Shown here: piece after piece, positions 36,010 to 46,132 of the stretch
Position numbering within the stretch: the first letter of the stretch is position 1
Layout of the letters: each line of letters starts with the position of its first letter
Program-made: the position numbers and the translations under genes
Source: Ichthyophis bannanicus
Taxonomy: Eukaryota; Chordata; Amphibia; Gymnophiona; Ichthyophiidae
Length of the DNA: 64,000 bases
NCBI GenBank assembly: GCA_033557465.1
Contig: CM066039.1
Location: 49,195,788 to 49,259,787 of the forward strand
Direction of reading: 5' to 3'
Notes under the pieces: model-generated
Databases searched by the model: none
What the model saw: the letters and a program-made list of their open reading frames with translations, nothing else
Told to the model about the DNA's origin: nothing

Positions 36010-36920
36010 TGCTTTACTTCAACAGGTACCAGAGCTCTACCAACTGAACAATGGCTGGGTAAAATCGTATTGCCAAAGCTGTTGCCCCCATTACAGCTTC
36101 CGCCTCTGCCCAGACAGAGGTCCCAATGCCAGTTGAAGGATCGGTTGGATGTGCAGGATGCCTGCATGCAGAAGCTCTCAGGAAACAAGTGGAGAAACTC
36201 ACAGAAGAGGTAGCGAGGCTGAGGAGCATTGAAGACAGTGAGAAGTACATTGATGAGATGCTTCTGGAAACATCCAAGCTCTCCATCAGAGAGCCTACAG
36301 AATGAAGAAAGTTGGACATGAGTCACCAGGGCCTGCAGAATCACAAATCCAACTTCTCCAGCCTTTGAATTAAAGAACCATTATGCGTCCCTGGAAGAGG
36401 AGGAGGTGAAAGCATCCCAGGAAACGGAAGAACCAGAGCTCAAGCATTCCAAAATTGCAGAATCAGTGATCACAAGGAAACAAAGGGTAGTGGTGGTTGG
36501 TGATTCTCTTCTGAGGGGTACTGAGGCATCCATCTGTCGACCAGACTTGATGTCAAGAGAGGTGTGATGTCTGCCAGGTGCCATAATCCGAGATATAACA
36601 GAGATTAACAGCACAAATGATACTGCCAGGTATCCCTCTGAGTGTATCAAAAGTGACGTCATGGCTCTGGGACAGAGTGTGAAGCAGATAGGTGTGCAGG
36701 TGGTGTTCTCTTCAATCCTCTCTATTGGCTGAGGCAGAAAAGCTTGCATTGTGGAGATAAATGCATGGCTGCATGGATGGTATCATTGAGAGCATTTTGG
36801 TTTCTTGAACCATGGGATGATGATCCAAGGGCTGCAGAGCAGAGATGACATCCATCTGTCCAAGAAGGTTTGATTTGTCTTCAGTAGCAGACTGGCTAAC
36901 CTACTGAAGAGGGCTTTAAA
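36010..36920 (+). pseudogene. CR1 ORF1 remnant (coiled coil and SGNH-esterase-like domain)
   Basis: A Cys-containing, coiled-coil-forming part (around 36150-36270) is followed by an esterase-like domain. VVVGDSLLRGTEAS (around 36490) carries the GDS block, and the end block reads DIHLS (around 36850). Block order matches the ORF1 product of CR1 LINEs, which binds RNA and carries an SGNH hydrolase fold. At least five in-frame stops or shifts show it is dead. Confidence 0.8.
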
Positions 36921-36934
36921 CTAGATTCATTGGG

Positions 36935-37995
36935 ATGGATGAAGCAAGCCCCCAGGTAAGTGAAACATTAAATACCGCTATAGAAATGGGTGAAAGGGGC
37001 AACATTTGGAAAGCAGTGTGTATAAATGCCCGTAGCATGAGAAATAAGATTCCAGATGTTGAGGCTTTAATGGAAGAGGCTGACTCTGAGGTGAAGAAGG
37101 TTACCAGTGGTGTGCTGCAGGGATCTGTCCTTGGTCCGATTCTTTTTAATATCTTTGTTAGTGATATTGCGGAAGGGCTGTCGAGTAAGGTTTGTCTCTT
37201 TGCAGATAATACCAAAATCTGCAATAGAGTAGACACCCAGGAAGGAGTAAATAACATGAGAAGGGATATAGCTAAGCTTGAAGAATGGTCTAGAATTTGG
37301 CAGCTGAGATTCAATACTAAAAAATGCAGGATCATACATTTGGGCAAAAATCCAAGGGAGCAGTACAGTGTAGGGGGTGAAGTACTTTTGTCCATGAAAG
37401 AAGAACGGGACCTAGATGTGATTGTGTCTGATGATCTCAAAGTAGTTAAATAGGTAGAATAGGCAACGGTGAAAGCTAGAAGGATGTTTGGATGCCTAGG
37501 GAGAGGAATGGCCAGCAGAAGAAAGGAGGTGATAGTGCCCCTGTATAAGTCTTTGGTGTGACCTTATTTGGAGTATTGTGTGCAACTCTGGAGACCGCAC
37601 CTTCAAAAGGATATAAACAGGATGTAGTCGGTGCAGAGTGTGGCTACTAAAATGCTTAATAGTCTTCAATTATAAAGCATATGAGGACAGACTTAAATAT
37701 TTTAATATGTATATGTTAGAGGAAAGGTGGGATAGAGGAGATATGATAGAGATGTTTAAATACCTATGTGGCATAAATATACAGGAGGAGAGTCTCTTTC
37801 GATTTAAAGCAAGCTCTGCTGTGAGGGGACATAGGATGAGGGTGAAAGGGGATAGACTCGGGAATAATATACGGAAATATTTCTTTATGGAAAGAGTGGT
37901 AGATCCGTGGAATAGTCTCTCGCTAGAGGTAGTAGAGATGAGGACAGTATCTGAATTCAAAAAAGCATTGGAGAAAAACACAGAGGATCTCTAAA
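36935..37995 (+). pseudogene. CR1 ORF2, deleted between endonuclease start and RT
   Basis: The 172-codon frame fuses the endonuclease N-terminus (VCINARSMRNKI, around 37020) to RT sequence from [13 protein letters not shown] onward (37098), retaining an altered catalytic block (FADN instead of FADD, around 37205). It stops at 37453. A second frame (37638-37994) carries the C-terminal end. The join keeps the frame, suggesting a clean internal deletion, but later stops inactivate it. Confidence 0.85.
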
Positions 37996-38082
37996 GGTGA
38001 AAAGAGGGACTGTTGTAGTTGATATGGAAGGGCAAAGTAGATGGGCCATGTGGTCTTTTTCTGCCATCATGTTTCTAATTAT

Positions 38083-38275
38083 ATAATGCTACAAGGAGAA
38101 TGCAGCACTGTACAGATACATATAAAAGATGGTCCTTGCTCAACAGAACTTACGATGTAATCAAGATAGACAGTACAGTAGCTAAGAACAGGGGTACAAA
38201 CAGGGAAAGGTAAAGAGGAGACATAAGGAAAACAACACAAAAAAAGGAATCAGGATCCAAAGGCAGTCGGAGGCC
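38083..38275 (+). repeat. GCGCTATAC-type interspersed repeat, copy 2
   Basis: It shares with 21200-21370 the series 'gctacaagg', 'cagatacatataaaagatgg', 'ccttgctcaacag' and 'aggatcc'. Non-coding. Confidence 0.55.
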
Positions 38276-38404
38276 AGACCATCACAGCCTGCATTGGTTC
38301 AAGGAGACGGCATCCAACTAGGGAGTGGCGGCTCCAGCACTCCTGCAGGTGCAGGACAGGAACCTTAGACAACCCCCATTTGCACCAGAGTAGAGCAGCG
38401 CACC

Positions 38405-38917
38405 ATGACCAGCAGGGATGAGGAGCTTGACCCTGCCCAGCCTGGAGCTGGTGAACTGGCCTTCCCCATCCAGGAGGACCTGGGCGATATTGGGGCAGAT
38501 GAGGTGTACCCACAGATGCTCCAGAAGGGGGAAGATTTGCTGCAGTGCTCAGAGGGTATCCACTTGGAGTTGCATGCCAGCAATCAGATGCTGCTGGGCC
38601 ACCACATGATGGAACAGAGGCGCAGGGAAGCACAGGGATATGGCAGCCTCCATGTCTTAACACCTGTCACCAGTTGTTGGTATACACCAGGGTCAGGATG
38701 CAGCTGCCCATCAAGGGGAACCCCTGCAGCACCATCAGAGGGTGGCAATGCACCTGAAATAGGCTACATCACAGGGGAGAGCGAGGACATAGTGAACAAT
38801 GCCGCCAAAACTGCACCATTGCATTGCAGTGCTCGGGGGGGGGGGGGGGGAGGGAATTGGGCCGGGCCTGTACATGAGCTGGGTGGTGGGGGTGGAAAGA
38901 GGGCACCATTTATGTAA
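38405..38917 (+). pseudogene. Possible C-terminal part of a Harbinger Myb-type protein
   Basis: The first about 75 codons give an acidic then amphipathic helical stretch (LQCSEGIHLELHASNQMLLG, MMEQRRREAQG), like the C-terminal region of Harbinger Myb accessory proteins. The rest (from about 38660) is low-complexity, with a G run at 38837-38850. It faces the transposase fragment at 39345-38959, the convergent arrangement common in this superfamily. No Myb domain is visible, so the call is weak. Confidence 0.35.
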
Positions 38918-38958
38918 TGTTTGCTTCACTGAACTCTAATAAATTTAACACACTTACT

Positions 38959-39345
38959 CTAGAAGGTTTCATGGATGAGTCTGTTCCTGATAGTGAGTGC
39001 TAATGCCATCTGTTGTTGGCTCCCTCTCTGTGCCCCTTCCTCTTCTGCAGCCTCTGGCCTCTTTACCACTTCTCGCTCAGGGATGTGGATGCCACGGTGC
39101 AGAGCAGGGTTATGTAAAATGCAGCAGGGCTGTGAAGATCCTGCACACATGGTCAGGACTGTACAGCAGCTTATTCCCACTGTAGTCTAGGCATCTGAAG
39201 CGGCTTTTAAGGACCCCAATCACCCGTTCTGCCACTGCCCTGGTCCTCTGGTGTGCCTGGTTGTGTGGAAGTGCATTCTGTCATTTGGCTCAGTGCCTGT
39301 GCCACCTAATATCCCTGCAAACCGGGTTTGTTGCGGCCACACCCC
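38959..39345 (-). pseudogene. PIF/Harbinger transposase C-terminal fragment
   Basis: The minus strand reads NQAHQRTRAVAERVIGVLKSRFRCLD (given here only as a landmark; key residues E and RF near 39240-39190), then ILHNPALHRGIHIP (around 39100) and an acidic tail ending IRNRLI. This matches the last catalytic block (with the E of the DDE triad) and C-terminal 'LHN' motif of HARBI1-type transposases. Stops and a frame change make it non-functional. The N-terminal catalytic D residues are not present. Confidence 0.75.
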
Positions 39346-39992
39346 TGGTCACACCCCGTTATGCCCCTGTGGATATCTGGTTAAGGCCATGCACCCTGCA
39401 TGAATATTCATCCCTTGCGGGCCAGCTGAAGATGCCGGATATCCAGATATGCTCCACTTACCCGAGTAAGACTACATTTTCACCGCCTTACCACCGCCTA
39501 AGAATTGAAATATCGGGCCCATAATTATTTAATGCTGCCTTCCATTTATAAATTAGGAAGGGTAATAGCAATGCCGAGATTGCATCACATTAAAGAGCTC
39601 ATTTTCTCTTTTTTTTCTCTCTCTTTGAGCAATTTCTAGGAGATTGGAAAAGAAAGCAAAAAATCCCAGATGGGGATGCTTGGGGGAGGGGGAAACTAAT
39701 GTTTGATAACTGTTTTATTTGGTGAAACAAAGATTTTGCGCCATATGCTCCCCTTTCATGAGTGCGTCTGCTTTACACATCCTGCTGCTCGCAGTCTGTG
39801 AGAAAGTGAAAAATTGCAAGGAAGCTGCTCGGTGCCAAATTCCACAAACTCAAGATCTGGTGAAAAGAACCAGGGAAATTGGCCAAAAAATATTTGGAGG
39901 GGGCAGGGATACCGGAGGAGGAGGAAGAGGCATAATAAAAATAGGGATGTATGAAAACAAAAAGATAGAAATATTACAAAGCCATTTAGAGG
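39346..39992. other. No gene recognised
   Basis: Nothing I can identify. Confidence 0.45.
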
Positions 39993-40355
39993 CATGTTTA
40001 CTAAAGGGGGTAGCATGGGGTTAGTGCCCAGTTTTGGTGCAATGCTGGAAAGTAGCACGGGGCCCTATGCTAAAAACATCGTGCCACCCTTGCAGTGTGT
40101 GTCAGGGAGGCAACATGGTGGGACAGGGGTGTTCCCAATGTGATGCAGCTAGCATGGGTGTTTGCAGCAAATACCGTGGGTGAAGCCACCTCAGTAGATG
40201 GCATTAGTTGCTCCTGTGGCCATTTTATCATGGTAAGGTGTGGGAAGTGCAGGGGGACAGCTGTATCTGCCCCTCTGCGGGTAACACGCAGCCCCATATT
40301 AGTAACGCGGCCCACCTACTCATTACCGGCATGGGGCTTAGTAAATACGCATGTT
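39993..40355. repeat. MITE of the TTTACTAAA family
   Basis: The left end 'ggcatgtttactaaaggggg' and right end 'gcttagtaaatacgcatg' are inverted copies. Interior non-coding. Confidence 0.65.
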
Positions 40356-40775
40356 CCTTGGTCATTCAAATGTAGACTTCCTTTGCTTCATCTCTTGCAG
40401 GAACCCATGAAAGAAACCTAGTCTTAGCCATGGCCCCATCAGAGTTTTCTATCCTCACTGTAAGAGGGGACTGCAGATGCAGGTTTGTTCCAAAAAGGGC
40501 TTTGCATGGGAGCAGTTTTCATACTGTATTATTTTTAATTGGGCTTTTTTCAGTTCATTTCATTTTCTGAAACAAAATAAACATTAAATCAAAAACATTA
40601 AAAAAGAGAAAGAAATGAAGTGCCCTCCCTCCCCGCACCCCTCACAGTGCTGCCTTAACACCTCCCCATAGTTTTCCTTTAAGTCCCAATCCCTCAGATC
40701 CCACTTAATCCATCGATGGGGCCACCCTAGTCAAAATAGTGCACGACCGATCCTCAGTTGCTCATGCTGTGCTTC
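40356..40775. other. No gene recognised
   Basis: AT-rich then C-rich sequence, no coding signal. Confidence 0.45.
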
Positions 40776-40925
40776 CAGGGCTGATCCAGCCATTAGGCAA
40801 ACTTGGTGGCTGCCTAGGGTGGCAACTGCTGAGGGGCAGCAAAGAACAGGGCATTCAAAGCTAAACAATTGATTCTGACAGCCAGGGGGGAGTAAGGCTT
40901 GAGGTTTGCTTAGGATGCCTGCTGC
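40776..40925 (+). repeat. hAT-like MITE copy
   Basis: It starts CAGGGCTGATCCAGCCATTA and contains 'gcagcaaagaacagggcatt' and 'ttgaggtttgcttagga'. The right end is lost. Confidence 0.7.
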
Positions 40926-42185
40926 ATCCCATTTTCAAAATGGCATCAGTCAGCCCTGGGACTGGCACCATTTTCTTGAACAATCCTACGTGGAGCCTTT
41001 TGTAAAATGCATCTAAGGACAGGGGGCATAGATGTGTACCAAGAACGTGCATTTTACAAAACACATTCCAGAAAAAGCAAGCTATACATGCCAATAGTCA
41101 CACTTGTAAGCGGTGATTTCGCAACCTACGCATGTAAACGCCACCACCTAGCTATGTAAGTGCCAGATTTTACAAACTGGATGTGCCAGGGGAACCAATT
41201 AAGGAGCTGAGCTACAAAACTAATTTATTGTTTTTGAGGTGGATTGAAACGCCAGAGAGGTAAACACAATGGACCCTTCAATCACTCCAGCAAGCCCCAG
41301 GTCCAAATGAGCACTTAGCTGGCACTGATGCCTGCCTTAGAACAAGTGTAAATGCCAATAGCCAGATCTTTTAAAGCATGTGCATTTTGCCTTTTTAAGC
41401 AATATTCCCTTTAGACTACATGGGAGTCCTCCACCTGCATGTCTGTCGGAGAGGATGGTTCATCAATATTGTGTTTCAATTACAAAGGGCTAGTAGGTTC
41501 TGCAGGGTTCCCAGGGGATCTATCTGATCCTCACAGTTGAACCTGTGATATCGATGCATCAACCCCGCCAACAGGAATGTGGGCAGAAAACTCCTGAACA
41601 ACTTGAAGAGAACATTGATTGCAAAACTGAAAATGCACACATACATTTTATACCTGCCCAAACCATGCCCCTTTTAAAACTGTGCATACTGTAGACAAAT
41701 ATGTGCAAGTATCAGTTTTAGTGTCCTTTATGTCTGTAAACCCTCTAATTCCACTTGAAAATGCAGCTCAAGCCTTCTAAAATGAGATCCTTGGTTTCAC
41801 ATATTCAAATTTGTGGAACCTAGACACGTGAAGGGGAATTTTATGCCATCAAATCAAAAAGAAGGTAGTGTCTCCGCAAGATTTAGACAAGGCAGTAGGA
41901 GCGGAGGTATACCATAGTGCAGAAGTCATGCACATTGATACAAAATTCCAATTTATTAAAATCAGGCCCGACTTGGCCAAGTTTCAGCAACAAACCTTCA
42001 TCAGGTGTCTAGAAAACAATAAATAAGAACATAAATGAACATACATAAATAATGAATATATCTATATGAAAAGTCTATATAAGATGCCCAAAATAAAGCA
42101 CAAAATTGAAGAGGAAAAGACATGCTAAGCTTCATGAATAACCATGTATAATAAAAACCTCAGCATATCATCGGTAAGAAATATT
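40926..42185. other. No gene recognised; MITE-like remnants
   Basis: 40980-41180 resembles the TTTATAA-type MITE family. 41940-42020 contains 'cttcatcaggtgtc', a motif also at the ends of the 35.4-35.8 kb repeats. Confidence 0.45.
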
Positions 42186-42528
42186 GCTGTCTCCCATAAT
42201 CAACCCCAGCACCCTGGCCCAGCTGAGATATAATCAAGCACACAGGAGCACCCAAGGCAGCATCAAGTGGACCTTTGGCCAACTGAAGAGCCAGTTTTGA
42301 AGCCCGGATAGGTCAGAAGAGGAACTGCTCTACCACCCAGCTATGGTCTGCCAAATATTTGTTACCTGCTGCGTGCTGCACAACAGTGCAGACAGCCCCT
42401 GCCAGCAGAGCCTGATCTACCCCAGGAGGATAGAAATGAGCCTGACATTGCCCCACATGGCCCTGGGTGTGGCATTCAGGAGGGGAGTGGCAGCTCGGGA
42501 CAACCTCATCCAGGCTCATTTTGCATAA
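42186..42528 (+). pseudogene. PIF/Harbinger transposase C-terminal fragment (second element)
   Basis: The plus strand reads LRYNQAHRST followed by the E-block equivalent (WTFGQLKSQF, where the usual catalytic Glu position is Lys/Trp), then an in-frame stop. Next come the block VCQIFVTCCVLHNSAD and a C-terminal VAARDNLIQAHF. Order and spacing match HARBI1-type transposases. The altered catalytic position plus the stop make it inactive. A Myb/SANT exon on the opposite strand at 43759-43962 converges on it. Confidence 0.75.
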
Positions 42529-43758
42529 CTGAATGTGCTATGTATTGACTGACTGTACTGTCCTACTGTCCCATGGGTTCCCCATGCCCTAGCAGGGGCA
42601 GTGACTGGTGCATCTGTGAGCTAAGGGGTAAGCATGCCAGTAACAGAACAACCAGCCCAGAAAAAATGACCTGCACAGTAGCACACAAAACATGTACCCA
42701 TTCTAGATCATAGGGGATGCCTTGTGATATGTTGTCTCCCAAAAGGCATGCAGATTCCCACAACACAGGTACAGTGATGTTGTGCAGCCTCTGTTGCCCA
42801 GGCAGGACATGGTCATTGTAGCAAGTTGTCATTGGGAATTGAGCCATGGTTTGGTGTGTCCTAGGCATATGCTCGGCTGTACTACACCCATGTCCCCCCC
42901 CCCCACAACACCCCCTGTGCCATGTTGACAGTTCTGCTGACAGGGTTGCTGCTAAAGACCAGCTGAACCACCATCCCTAGCACACATCATATCTCCTAGG
43001 GGGACGTGGCCATTGTCAGCAACCCAGGGATTCCCATGTCTGCTGTGTGGGATGTGATGACTACCAGTACTGTGCATCCCATGCCATGGGTTGAATTGTG
43101 AGGTACATTCACCACACCTGGTCAGGCACTGTTCAGTTGGTGTGTGCAGACATCCTGGAGGGATGGGACAGTGGTTGGGGCCACATCTATGCACCCTGGT
43201 TAGCAGGTTTTGCTCCGACAGGTGACAATGGACATGTCCCTACCCTCTCCACTATGGCAGAAGAGAAGACATGGTGATACAATACTCAAAGGGAACACTC
43301 CCCCATAATAACATCAATATCAATATCACCGTCAAGAGGTCAGCTTGTACATCAATGGTCTGGAACAAAACTCTTGGAACGACGTCTGTGTGTGGCATTG
43401 TTTAGGTGACAGTGTACAGCATACATGCTGATGTGCTGCAGACACCATGCATGTTGACTGCTGACATTGTGGGATGATTTCTCCCTGTCTTGCCTCTTCA
43501 TGCCTTGCATTGTAGATGCTCTGTTGGCCAACACTGCATACTGGATGAAGGTTTAGCTATTTTTGTGACTTCATTTTTCGTATATCTGACATGTGTTCTA
43601 ACTTTCTTGTGTTGCTGACTGCACTGTCTCCACTTTGGGCCTTCATGGTGTGACTGCTTGCATCTTGTTCTCCCTAGTTGCATTGTTCACTGGTGCTGAT
43701 ATACTAGGTATTTACGATGCTTCTCTCTATTCCAATGTCTGTCTGTGTTCTACTGTAC
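42529..43758. other. Probable decayed Harbinger interior
   Basis: Sequence between the transposase and Myb fragments. No intact frame or domain. C run near 42895-42904. Confidence 0.45.
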
Positions 43759-43962
43759 TTACTGGGTGAGGGTGACCCTGATCCTTTCCCAGCCCCTGCG
43801 TGCTGCTGCATGGATTGGCCTCTTGTGATCAGAGGGCAAGAGCGTCTCCTGCTCCTGCAGCACATTGGTGACTAGGAGCCTAGTCTCTGCCTCACTAAAG
43901 TTGGGATGCCTTGTCACCATGTTGATGTGTGTGTTATGGCTTTCGGGGGTGGGGGGGGGCAC
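43759..43962 (-). pseudogene. Myb/SANT-like exon of the second PIF/Harbinger element
   Basis: The minus strand encodes RHPNFSEAETRLLVTNVL, a middle part with the expected basic residues, and RRGWERIRVTLTQ, the first two helices of a Myb/SANT-like domain with its conserved Trp. The sequence then meets a donor-like CA|GTAAGT at the stop, suggesting an intron as in related genes. The second exon is not found. It points toward the transposase at 42186-42528. Confidence 0.65.
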
Positions 43963-44504
43963 TCCATCCTGTTTCTTGTTACATGTGGACTGAGCTGCAT
44001 AGGGGTGGAGCCATTTTCAGAGATACATGTGGACGGACGCAGCAGGGCCTATGCAGGATGATTTAGACGTCCCACGAGCGCACTCATGCCAGACGTCTGG
44101 TGGAGTCATGAGTAGCATGTGTAGCACCATTAATGTCTCAGTCCTGATTCCAGAAACGCATATGCATCTACACACATAGTTGCGGAATGGGTTCAGTGTA
44201 GCACGTCTTCGCTCTAGACATGCCCACGGCCCAGACATGTATGTTATGGAATTGGACTCTGCATACTCCACAAGCAGAAATGACTGTCCTAACTTTAGCT
44301 GGTTTGTAAGCCGGCCAGAGGCTGAATATCACCGCTGACCAGATTGCAAGATCGTAATCCGGGCATCCTGGATACTTAGTTCTGGGACTCAGATGTGGTC
44401 AAGCATTGCATATCCATGGCAAGTTAAAGTGCAATGGCCTGCTGCCCTAACTGTGCTGGCTGCTGCCACTGAAAATCCCCGCCACATATTTTAAGAAATA
44501 CACA
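43963..44504. other. No gene recognised
   Basis: Nothing I can identify. May contain the outer end of the second Harbinger element. Confidence 0.4.
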
Positions 44505-44935
44505 TGTACACGCATCGGGATTGATTTTATGAGAGTGTGCAGAAAGTTAAGCACTATGCATGTGCATAAGTCCCTATTTTAAAGGCCTTATGCCTGTGAA
44601 TAGACACTTACGTGTGTACTTTAGTTGGTCGCTATTCTGTAAGCATGCATGTAAGGGCCATTGCGTGTACTTTCAGTTGGGGTGTACACAGGGGTGGAGC
44701 TTTGGCAGAGCATAGGCGGGGCCTAAATTTACACCTATAAGTTATAGAATACTATGACTTATGTGCGTTTGCGCCCAATCTAGATCCAGGCAGATACGCC
44801 TACTCTCGGCAAGGTGCAAATGCCACTGCTAGGTTAAGGTACGTAACTAAACCCCTATTTTATAAAGTACACGCATACGTAACTTTATAAAATTATCCCC
44901 AGATATGCGTGGAAGTTTGTAAAATTACCCTCCAC
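44505..44935. repeat. MITE with TTTATAA-type ends
   Basis: The left end 'gggattgattttatgagag' and right end 'tttgtaaaattaccctcc' pair imperfectly. The interior is rich in TAAGT, GCATGC and GTGTAC words like 10088-11221. Confidence 0.55.
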
Positions 44936-45492
44936 GTGTACAGGGATGTACATTCATTAGCACGCATCTGCTTCGTTAGCATACCTTAAACATTTTAGTA
45001 TGTACAAAATCAATTTAATGATAAACACAAAAATGCACCACTCTATCCCAACAGGCAAAAAATGCAGTGTGTGCCTGTGAGCTTTATCACTATCCAGCTG
45101 CCCTGGATAATCAATGTTGGTGGTTGGATATGGTCCCTGTGTTGCATATCTGGGCGTACAGTTCAGTGGAGGCAGCTGATCACTTTTGCAGCCGTAGCCA
45201 CCGTCGCTGAATATCAGGCCCTTATCCTCAAATGTCTTCGACAAGTCTGTATTTGAGCATGCATTCAGAGCACAGGGGGAGAATTATTTTAAAATATGGA
45301 TAGCACCCAGAATCGTTCCTAGTAACCGAAATTCCTCATAATATCTCCTACTTTAAAGTCAGAGAACGGGAGATTTTGTACCAAATTAGGTCTCTCAAGC
45401 TGTTCCATTTCAATGCCTCTTAGGCAGGTTCCTTTATTAAACCTTCTTTGTCTTCCCAAAGTGTTAGAATTTCTAAGACTGTGTGTCTGATA
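44936..45492. other. No gene recognised
   Basis: Nothing I can identify up to the target duplication of the RTE element at 45493. Confidence 0.45.
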
Positions 45493-45504
45493 CAAAACAG
45501 CCTT
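45493..45504. repeat. Target-site duplication of RTE copy 2, left
   Basis: CAAAACAGCCTT. The right counterpart, CAAAACAACC at 47814-47823, continues as TT at 54533-54534 after the LTR element that split it. One mismatch in 12. Confidence 0.8.
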
Positions 45505-45517
45505 GTTGTTGTTGTTG

Positions 45518-46132
45518 TTAAGTGCCGTCGAGTCGGTGTCGACTCATGGCGACCCTCTGGATAGCTATCCTAAATTGTGTTCGGTCTTCAGTCAGGCGGC
45601 TCATTGTTGACAGACTGGTACCCGTAGCTGCTGTTATTGTATCGATCCATCTCATTGCTGGCCTTCCTCTTTTGCGTTGACCTTCTATCTTGCCAAGCAT
45701 GATGTCTTTCTCTAATGATCTCTCTCTCCGCATGATGTGTCCAAAGTATGAAAGTCGAAGTCTTGTCATCTGAGCTTCTAAAGAAAGCTTAGGTTTGATC
45801 TCCTCTAGTACAGACTGGTTTGTTCTTCGGGCAGTCCATGGTATACACAGTATTCACCGCCAGCACCATAATTCAAAGGCATCAATTTTCTTCCTGTCTA
45901 TCTTTTTCACTGTCCAGCTTTCACACCCATATGATGTTATTGAAAATACCATGGCTTGAACAAGTCGAATCTTTGTATGGAGAGAGACATCTCTGCTCTT
46001 GAGAATCTTATCTAGGTCTTTCATAGCCATTCTGCCAAGAGCAATGCGTCGTCTGATTTCTTGACTGCTTGTTGCTTCTTTATTGTTAGTTGATCCAAGT
46101 AGGTTAAAGTTATTCACGATTTAAATTTCTTC
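45518..46132 (-). pseudogene. RTE ORF, C-terminal part
   Basis: The minus strand encodes the end of the RTE protein after the RT thumb: NNFNLLGST, then IRRRIALGRMAMKDL, SYGCESWTVKK and FELWCWR (46117-45854). After a frame change comes RLSYFGHIMRRERSLEKDIM and WIDTI (45769-45518). Motifs fit the RTE/BovB C-terminus. It is broken by a frameshift near 45780-45850. Confidence 0.85.

Larger units (their letters stand above)
36010..38080 (+). mobile_element. CR1 LINE with ORF1, internally deleted
   Basis: It carries a decayed ORF1 with coiled-coil and esterase-like parts (36010-36920), the very start of ORF2 (endonuclease N-terminus, 36935-37085), then an abrupt jump to the last RT third (37090-37995) and the CR1 3' end ('ggtctttttctgccatcatg'). 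Most of the endonuclease and half of the RT are missing. The 5' boundary is approximate. Confidence 0.85.

Noticed and set aside
37455..38270. Separate host gene downstream of the CR1 frame
   Set aside because: The frame at 37638-37994 is the CR1 RT C-terminus, matching 17315-17635 and 56460-56930.
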